Shown one piece after another: positions 59,845 to 64,000 of a DNA stretch of 64,000 nucleotides. A program made the position numbers and the translations under genes. Within the stretch, counting starts at the first letter, position 1. Every line of letters starts with the position of its first letter. The notes under the pieces are model-generated. The model worked only from the letters and a program-made list of their open reading frames with translations. It did not search any database and was not told the origin of the DNA. This DNA comes from Halarcobacter sp. (GTDB lineage: Bacteria; Campylobacterota; Campylobacteria; Campylobacterales; Arcobacteraceae). The stretch lies in contig JAQYVX010000007.1 in NCBI GenBank assembly GCA_030145305.1, positions 1 through 64,000 of the forward strand, in the 5' to 3' direction.

Positions 59845-62169
59845 TTACAGATAATTTAAATCTTCACCAACATCTTGATTTTGATTAATTGCTTCAATAA
59901 TCTCATTTGAAGATGGGGCTTCATTATTTTTATTATTTTCTTGTTCACTAAATGATTTATTACTTGAACTTTCATTTCCCATGTTAAAATCTAAGTTAAA
60001 AGTAGTTTGATTATTGTTGAAGTTTTTATTTAATGCATCTCTTAAAGTGTTTTGGTTTTCAACAAAAGCATCTAAGGTATTTGAATTTGACATATTTAGA
60101 CTAATACTAATTGAATTTTCTTTATCATTTTTCATTAAAATTGCAATTTGTCCTAATTGTGCAGGAAATAAATTAATTCTAAAAGCAGTAACAGGAGGCT
60201 TATAATTTTCATACATATTTCTAGCGATATCTGACATCATTGAAGACATATGTTGTTGAGCTCCAATTATTCTATTTTGGATAGATAAAACCAAGCTTGG
60301 ACTTACATTTAAAGTAACAGCTTCTTCAATTACAGAACTTGCATTTGCGATTATTGCAGTTGAATTAGCTGTTGAATTTACTGTATCAATTGGATTTATT
60401 TTTTGATTATTTAAAATTTTTGTATTTTGTTTATTTTCTAGATTTTCGTTATTATTAATGTTTCTATTAAATGCTAATCTATTTAAATCATTTTCTTTAT
60501 TATTTGATGATGGGTTATTTACTTGATTTGTTGATTGATTTGTATTTACTTTTGTTTCTATACTTGTATCTTTTAATCCTAAATTTAAAAGTTCAGCACC
60601 TTTTTTAATATCTTCTACATTTGTACCCTCTTTAACAACTTTTACACCTTCAGTTTTATTTGCAATCATTTGATTATAAATAGAATTCTTTTGAGAACCT
60701 AAAAATATATTAGTTACAAAATCATTAGCTTTTGTGTTACTTGTATTCTGTCCTGTTGTATTTTGTGAAGAAGGAGTAGTTTCATCTTGATTATCAGTTA
60801 TATTAATCGTTTTAGAAGCATTATCTAATAATCTATCCATTAAAGATCTTGGAGTTTTTAACTCTTGTGTATTCTCTTTTAATAAAGTATTCTTATCAAT
60901 ATTTACTTTTTGTTCTTCTTTAACTATTACACTTGAATCTAGTTTTGCAAACTCTTTTGAAACTGTTTCATTAATTTGCTTATCTGTAGTAATTGGAGTT
61001 ATTTTTTCATTTGGAGTTATTTTGTTTTCTATTTTTGAAGAATCTTTTATCTCTACTTTTTCTTCAATATTTTGAGTATTTTTTTGCACTAATTCTTTTG
61101 AGATATTTGTATTTTTACTTTCTATTTTATTTTCTACTTTTACTTCTTCTGTAGATTCATCTTCAAAATTTAGTGTAGTTTGGATTTGTTCTTTTACTAA
61201 ATTTACTTTTGTTTCTTTGTTATCTCTTATTTCAAGTTTTGCTTCTGGCTTATTCTCTGTTTTATTTTCTATTTTAATCTCAGCTTTATTTTCTACTTTA
61301 TTTTCTGTTTTATTTTCTAGATCACTAGCATTGATTTTATTCTCAACATTATTAACTAAGGTATTAACTAAGGTATTATCTTTAGGAGTATTTTGATTTT
61401 TTAATTCTTTTGAAAGTTCATTTAAAACAGTTTTATTTTCTATTTTTGGGGTTTCTGTTTTTACTTCTATTAAACTTTCTTTTGTAATAGAATTTATTTC
61501 ACCATTTATATTTTTTGTTATATTTTCTTTACTTGAGAAATTATCTAAATTCTCTTTATTTGCAATTTCTACTTTTGCCTGTTCAATCATTTTATCGAGT
61601 AATGAAGTTTCAGTTTTTGGAGTTGCCAAATTACTTTCTAGATTTTTGATACCCGTATTTACTGTATTATTTGTTTTTGCTACTTCTTTATTTTCTGTTT
61701 TTGAAGTTTCTACTTCTTTATTTTCTATATTTGTATTTTCTGTTTTTATATTTGTTACTTGTGTAGAGTTAAGAGTATTTTTTGCATCAATAATCATTTT
61801 ATCTAATAAAGATGTTGAAGATTGTGTTATTTTAGCTCCACTTTTAGTATCTTTTGTTTCTAATGTTTCACTATTTTTATTTTCAGTTTTCTTAGAATTT
61901 TCTTCAGTATTTGTATTTTTTGTTTCAAGATTATTATTATCTACTTGATTTTTTAAAGAAGTTTTTGAAAACTCACTTTCTTTTGATGAACTTTCATTAG
62001 AAATTGTTTTAATATCAGCTTTATTTTCTACATTATTATCTATTTTATTAGCTAATAAAGAATCAAAAAGAGATAAACCTTCTTTTTTTATTGAAGTAGG
62101 ATTGTTACTAGTAGTAACTTTATTATTACTAGTTTTTGAAAGAGATAAAAAATCAACTTCTTTAGTCAT
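59845..62169 (-). CDS. fliK: Flagellar hook-length control protein FliK (774 aa)
   Basis: The protein measures hook length and triggers the FlhB switch. The first 560 residues are low complexity (Asn, Lys, Glu, Thr), with many NKTEN/ENK-type repeats and three SLLDKMI-like segments (about 118-133, 188-203 and 440-455), plus a related LSLFDSLL at 32-39. The C-terminal domain (about 650-735) is the Flg_hook domain: YKPPVTAFRINLFPAQLGQIAI (in two parts) and SISLNMSNSNTLDAF. Longer than enteric FliK (405 aa), as is common in Campylobacterota. It precedes fliR and flhB, its functional partner. Confidence 0.92.
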   Translation of the reverse strand: MTKEVDFLSLSKTSNNKVTTSNNPTSIKKEGLSLFDSLLANKIDNNVENKADIKTISNESSSKESEFSKTSLKNQVDNNNLETKNTNTEENSKKTENKNSETLETKDTKSGAKITQSSTSLLDKMIIDAKNTLNSTQVTNIKTENTNIENKEVETSKTENKEVAKTNNTVNTGIKNLESNLATPKTETSLLDKMIEQAKVEIANKENLDNFSSKENITKNINGEINSITKESLIEVKTETPKIENKTVLNELSKELKNQNTPKDNTLVNTLVNNVENKINASDLENKTENKVENKAEIKIENKTENKPEAKLEIRDNKETKVNLVKEQIQTTLNFEDESTEEVKVENKIESKNTNISKELVQKNTQNIEEKVEIKDSSKIENKITPNEKITPITTDKQINETVSKEFAKLDSSVIVKEEQKVNIDKNTLLKENTQELKTPRSLMDRLLDNASKTINITDNQDETTPSSQNTTGQNTSNTKANDFVTNIFLGSQKNSIYNQMIANKTEGVKVVKEGTNVEDIKKGAELLNLGLKDTSIETKVNTNQSTNQVNNPSSNNKENDLNRLAFNRNINNNENLENKQNTKILNNQKINPIDTVNSTANSTAIIANASSVIEEAVTLNVSPSLVLSIQNRIIGAQQHMSSMMSDIARNMYENYKPPVTAFRINLFPAQLGQIAILMKNDKENSISISLNMSNSNTLDAFVENQNTLRDALNKNFNNNQTTFNLDFNMGNESSSNKSFSEQENNKNNEAPSSNEIIEAINQNQDVGEDLNYL

Positions 62170-62172
62170 CGT

Positions 62173-62628
62173 TTATGCCTTTAATATATCTAATGTTTTG
62201 GCATCGATATTTTTGTGCGTTTTAAATGTTGCAACATTTGCTTCATATGAACGCATTGCTTCAATTAAATCCACCATTTCTATAACTGGATTAATATCAG
62301 GATAAGCAACATAACCGTCATCATTTGCATCAGGATGTGATGGTTCAAATCTCATAACAGGTTTGGCATCATTTTCAACTATTGATTTAACTCCAACACC
62401 TTTTAATGAAATATCAGCATTTTTATTTACTTCCATCCCATTGTTTTTTTCTTTTTGATTTTCTTGCAAAAGTATTTCTTCAAATACTACATTTTGTTTT
62501 TTATAAGGTCCGCCATTTTCAGTATGTGTAGTTTTAGCATTTGCAATATTTGCACTAACAACATTTATTCTTGTTCTTTGTGCACTCATTCCAGAAACTG
62601 CTATATTATAACCATCAAAAAATCCCAT
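62173..62628 (-). CDS. flgC: Flagellar basal-body rod protein FlgC (151 aa)
   Basis: Proximal rod protein with the rod/hook N-terminal motif (GYNIAVSGMSAQRTRINVVSANIANAKT, in parts: SGMSAQRTRINVVSANIAN) and the C-terminal VEMVDLIEAMRSYEANVATFK. Length is usual for FlgC (about 135-165 aa). It lies 18 bp after fliE. The partner gene flgB is not adjacent inside the window. Confidence 0.96.
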   Translation of the reverse strand: MGFFDGYNIAVSGMSAQRTRINVVSANIANAKTTHTENGGPYKKQNVVFEEILLQENQKEKNNGMEVNKNADISLKGVGVKSIVENDAKPVMRFEPSHPDANDDGYVAYPDINPVIEMVDLIEAMRSYEANVATFKTHKNIDAKTLDILKA

Positions 62629-62646
62629 ATTTTAATCCTTTTTGAT

Positions 62647-62955
62647 TTATACTTGCATTCGCATAACTTCTTTGTATGCATTTACAGCTTTGTTTTTAAC
62701 TTCAAGAGCAAGTTTTAAAGACAATTCAGCCTCTTCTATTTTTTGTACTGCTTCTTGTAAGTTTTTAACACTTCCTGTAGCTATTCCTTCCATAGCTTTA
62801 TAACCATCAACTTGACTTCCATTAACTTCAGATATTGCATCTTTTAGCATGTTATCAAAAGTTTGATTATTAACTTTAGTATCAACTTTATTTAATGGAT
62901 TAACTTGTTTATTCGTAATCGACCCAATTGAATCAGCTATTGATGAAAGATTCAT
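62647..62955 (-). CDS. fliE: Flagellar hook-basal body complex protein FliE (102 aa)
   Basis: Adapter between the MS ring and the rod. The C-terminal helix with KNLQEAVQKIEEAELSLKLALEVKNKAVNAYKEVMRMQV (in parts: EAVQKIEEAELSLKLALEVK) is the family hallmark. Length is normal. It follows a small membrane protein gene by 30 bp and leads to flgC. Confidence 0.95.
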   Translation of the reverse strand: MNLSSIADSIGSITNKQVNPLNKVDTKVNNQTFDNMLKDAISEVNGSQVDGYKAMEGIATGSVKNLQEAVQKIEEAELSLKLALEVKNKAVNAYKEVMRMQV

Positions 62956-62985
62956 TTAATTTCCTTTTTTCTCAAAATACTAAAA

Positions 62986-63294
62986 TCAAAATTTTTGTGC
63001 TTCTTGAACACTAAGTTCAGCTAACATTGCATCTATTTTTTCTTCATTATATTTAAAATCTAATTCTGATCTTTTATTGTCTAGACTAAAAAGTAAAATT
63101 ATTAGTGAGAGCATCATATTTGAAATTCCTTTTAAAATTACTGTCACAGCAATAATTCCAAAAATCATTTCTAATGGGGTATAAAGGTCTGCGTTAATCA
63201 CAAAGAATATTAAAGTAGCAAAAAAGCCAGTGGCAATATATAATCTAAATATACCACTATTAACTACACCTTGTGAAAATTTTTCGACTACCAT
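62986..63294 (-). CDS. Small two-span membrane protein in the flagellar array (102 aa)
   Basis: Two or three membrane segments (about residues 18-36, 42-58 and 60-74) and a charged, helical C-terminal tail (LDNKRSELDFKYNEEKIDAMLAELS in parts). It begins MVVEKFSQGVV. It lies between the flhG-type gene (56 bp) and fliE. No family was recognised. Position suggests a link with flagella or cell-pole organisation, which is inference only. Confidence 0.6.
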   Translation of the reverse strand: MVVEKFSQGVVNSGIFRLYIATGFFATLIFFVINADLYTPLEMIFGIIAVTVILKGISNMMLSLIILLFSLDNKRSELDFKYNEEKIDAMLAELSVQEAQKF

Positions 63295-63350
63295 ATTGTC
63301 CCTATGTTAGATAAAAAAATATTAATTGCCATTATACTCACAAATAAACC

Positions 63351-64000
63351 TTACTTGATATCATTAAGTAATATGTCAATAATCCCTTGCAATTGTTTTG
63401 TAATATCATCATTTGCAAATTCATGTGCAAATAATTTTCTAAGCCTTGAAGTGGTAGAGATATTTGCGGATGTTGAAACATTACCTATATATTTTACCAT
63501 AAAATTTTGGTTTAAACTATTTTTTTTAGCTAAATTTACTAAAGAAGTAGTGATAGCCTCACCTATTTTATAATTTTTAGTATGATTAAAACATAATAAG
63601 AGTTTTTCTTTATCTAAAGAGAGCATTTTCATCAAGGCATAAACATCTGTTAAAGCAGAAGGATCTGTAGTTGTTAAAGCCACGACATTATTAGAGATAG
63701 AGAGAAATTCTTGAACATAAGAATTAAGTCCAGCTCCTGTATCAATTAAAACAATATCATAAATATTTAACTCTTTTAGATCTTCAATAACTCTACTTAG
63801 AACAAGAGAGTTTTTTAAATTTGAATATTGATATCCACTTTTCCCTGCTACTAAAGAAACATTTTTAAAGTTTGTATTGCTGGTCACTTCAGAAATTGTA
63901 TTTCTTCCTTCAATATAATCAAATAAGGTAAGTTTTGGTCTAATGTCAAATAAAACTTGCATATTTGCAAGTCCAATATCAGCATCAACAACTGCAATTT
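63351..64000 (-). CDS. flhG: FlhG/FleN-type MinD-like ATPase, C-terminal part (partial)
   Basis: The frame continues past the window's right edge, so the N-terminus with Walker A is missing. The visible part begins IAVVDADIGLANMQVLFD, the switch I/Walker A' neighbourhood typical of FlhG (DADxGLANxxxLxG), and continues with DIVLIDTGAGLNSYVQEFL (Walker B/switch II) and VVALTTTDPSALTDVYALMKML. FlhG controls flagellar number with FlhF in polar flagellates, and in Campylobacterota it also affects division site placement. It precedes the rod and export genes here. Confidence 0.9.
   Translation of the reverse strand, partial: IAVVDADIGLANMQVLFDIRPKLTLFDYIEGRNTISEVTSNTNFKNVSLVAGKSGYQYSNLKNSLVLSRVIEDLKELNIYDIVLIDTGAGLNSYVQEFLSISNNVVALTTTDPSALTDVYALMKMLSLDKEKLLLCFNHTKNYKIGEAITTSLVNLAKKNSLNQNFMVKYIGNVSTSANISTTSRLRKLFAHEFANDDITKQLQGIIDILLNDIK

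Noticed and set aside
59845..62169. DNA-level tandem repeat or recombination hotspot in fliK
   Set aside because: The repetitive look comes from low-complexity ENK/TEN codons; units are irregular and not true tandem repeats.
53365..62985. Sigma-54 or sigma-28 promoters in the flagellar array
   Set aside because: No convincing GG-N10-GC or sigma-28 pattern was found in the few short gaps inspected by eye.
1..64000. CRISPR arrays, rRNA, tRNA or insertion sequences
   Set aside because: No regularly spaced repeats, cloverleaf-capable stretches or transposase motifs were recognised in the intergenic regions.

Overview
The window is AT-rich, densely coded DNA from a Campylobacterota bacterium, most likely an Arcobacter-type (Arcobacteraceae) species. 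The gene set (flhA/flhB/fliR/fliI with a periplasmic TPR protein and an FlhG-type ATPase, panB-ruvB, bpt, clpS-clpA, fur next to feoAB, many PAS/GGDEF/EAL proteins), the frequent 1-14 bp overlaps, and -10 boxes without an obvious -35 all fit that group. The genus call is an inference. A complete compatible-solute operon suggests a marine or salt-exposed lineage.

Positions 1-7557 hold the right part of an integrated filamentous phage (inovirus). In order: the C-terminal end of a membrane protein, a 38-aa membrane peptide, two tandem pIII-like adsorption proteins with the same C-terminal anchor domain, a pVI-like protein, a Zot/pI assembly ATPase, the phage's own secretin (pIV), an intergenic region with hairpins, an HUH replication initiator, and an AlpA-type regulator. 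A zeta-toxin-like kinase and a 58-aa partner follow. From III to IV the order matches Ff phages (III-VI-I-IV). The cargo pair lies between the intact alpA-like gene and a decayed second copy of it at 7791-7890. A Fic enzyme and two very small ORFs complete this accessory region.

Positions 9.4-14.6 kb carry chromosomal single genes: a LysE-type exporter, a PAS-GGDEF-EAL protein with a ruined GGDEF motif, a cupin and an AEC permease. Positions 14.5-20.9 kb are an Entner-Doudoroff operon on the minus strand (zwf-pgl-edd-eda-pgi). Positions 21.0-26.85 kb are a second minus-strand operon that I read as a glucosylglycerate cycle: a GpgP-like HAD phosphatase, glycerate 2-kinase, GpgS-like glycosyltransferase, a GH13_18 phosphorylase and galU. 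It could both make glucosylglycerate and break it down to glucose-1-phosphate and glycerate.

Positions 27-45.9 kb hold housekeeping and regulatory genes: a full GGDEF-EAL protein downstream of a cytochrome c peroxidase and fur; divergent feoAB with two Fur-box-like palindromes; bpt-trpA; panB-ruvB-permease; an orphan histidine kinase; a ferredoxin-thioredoxin-reductase-like/rhodanese fusion; a cytochrome c lipoprotein; clpS-clpA; bioD.

Positions 45.9-64 kb are one long minus-strand array that starts beyond the window: flhG, a small membrane protein, fliE, flgC, fliK, fliR, flhB, a TPR protein, fliI, flgL and flhA. It continues without a gap into batD, an HlyD-like adaptor, a molybdopterin oxidoreductase, an MFS transporter and a 75-aa protein, and ends at a 26-bp palindromic terminator shared with bioD. 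No tRNA, rRNA, CRISPR array or intact insertion sequence was seen.
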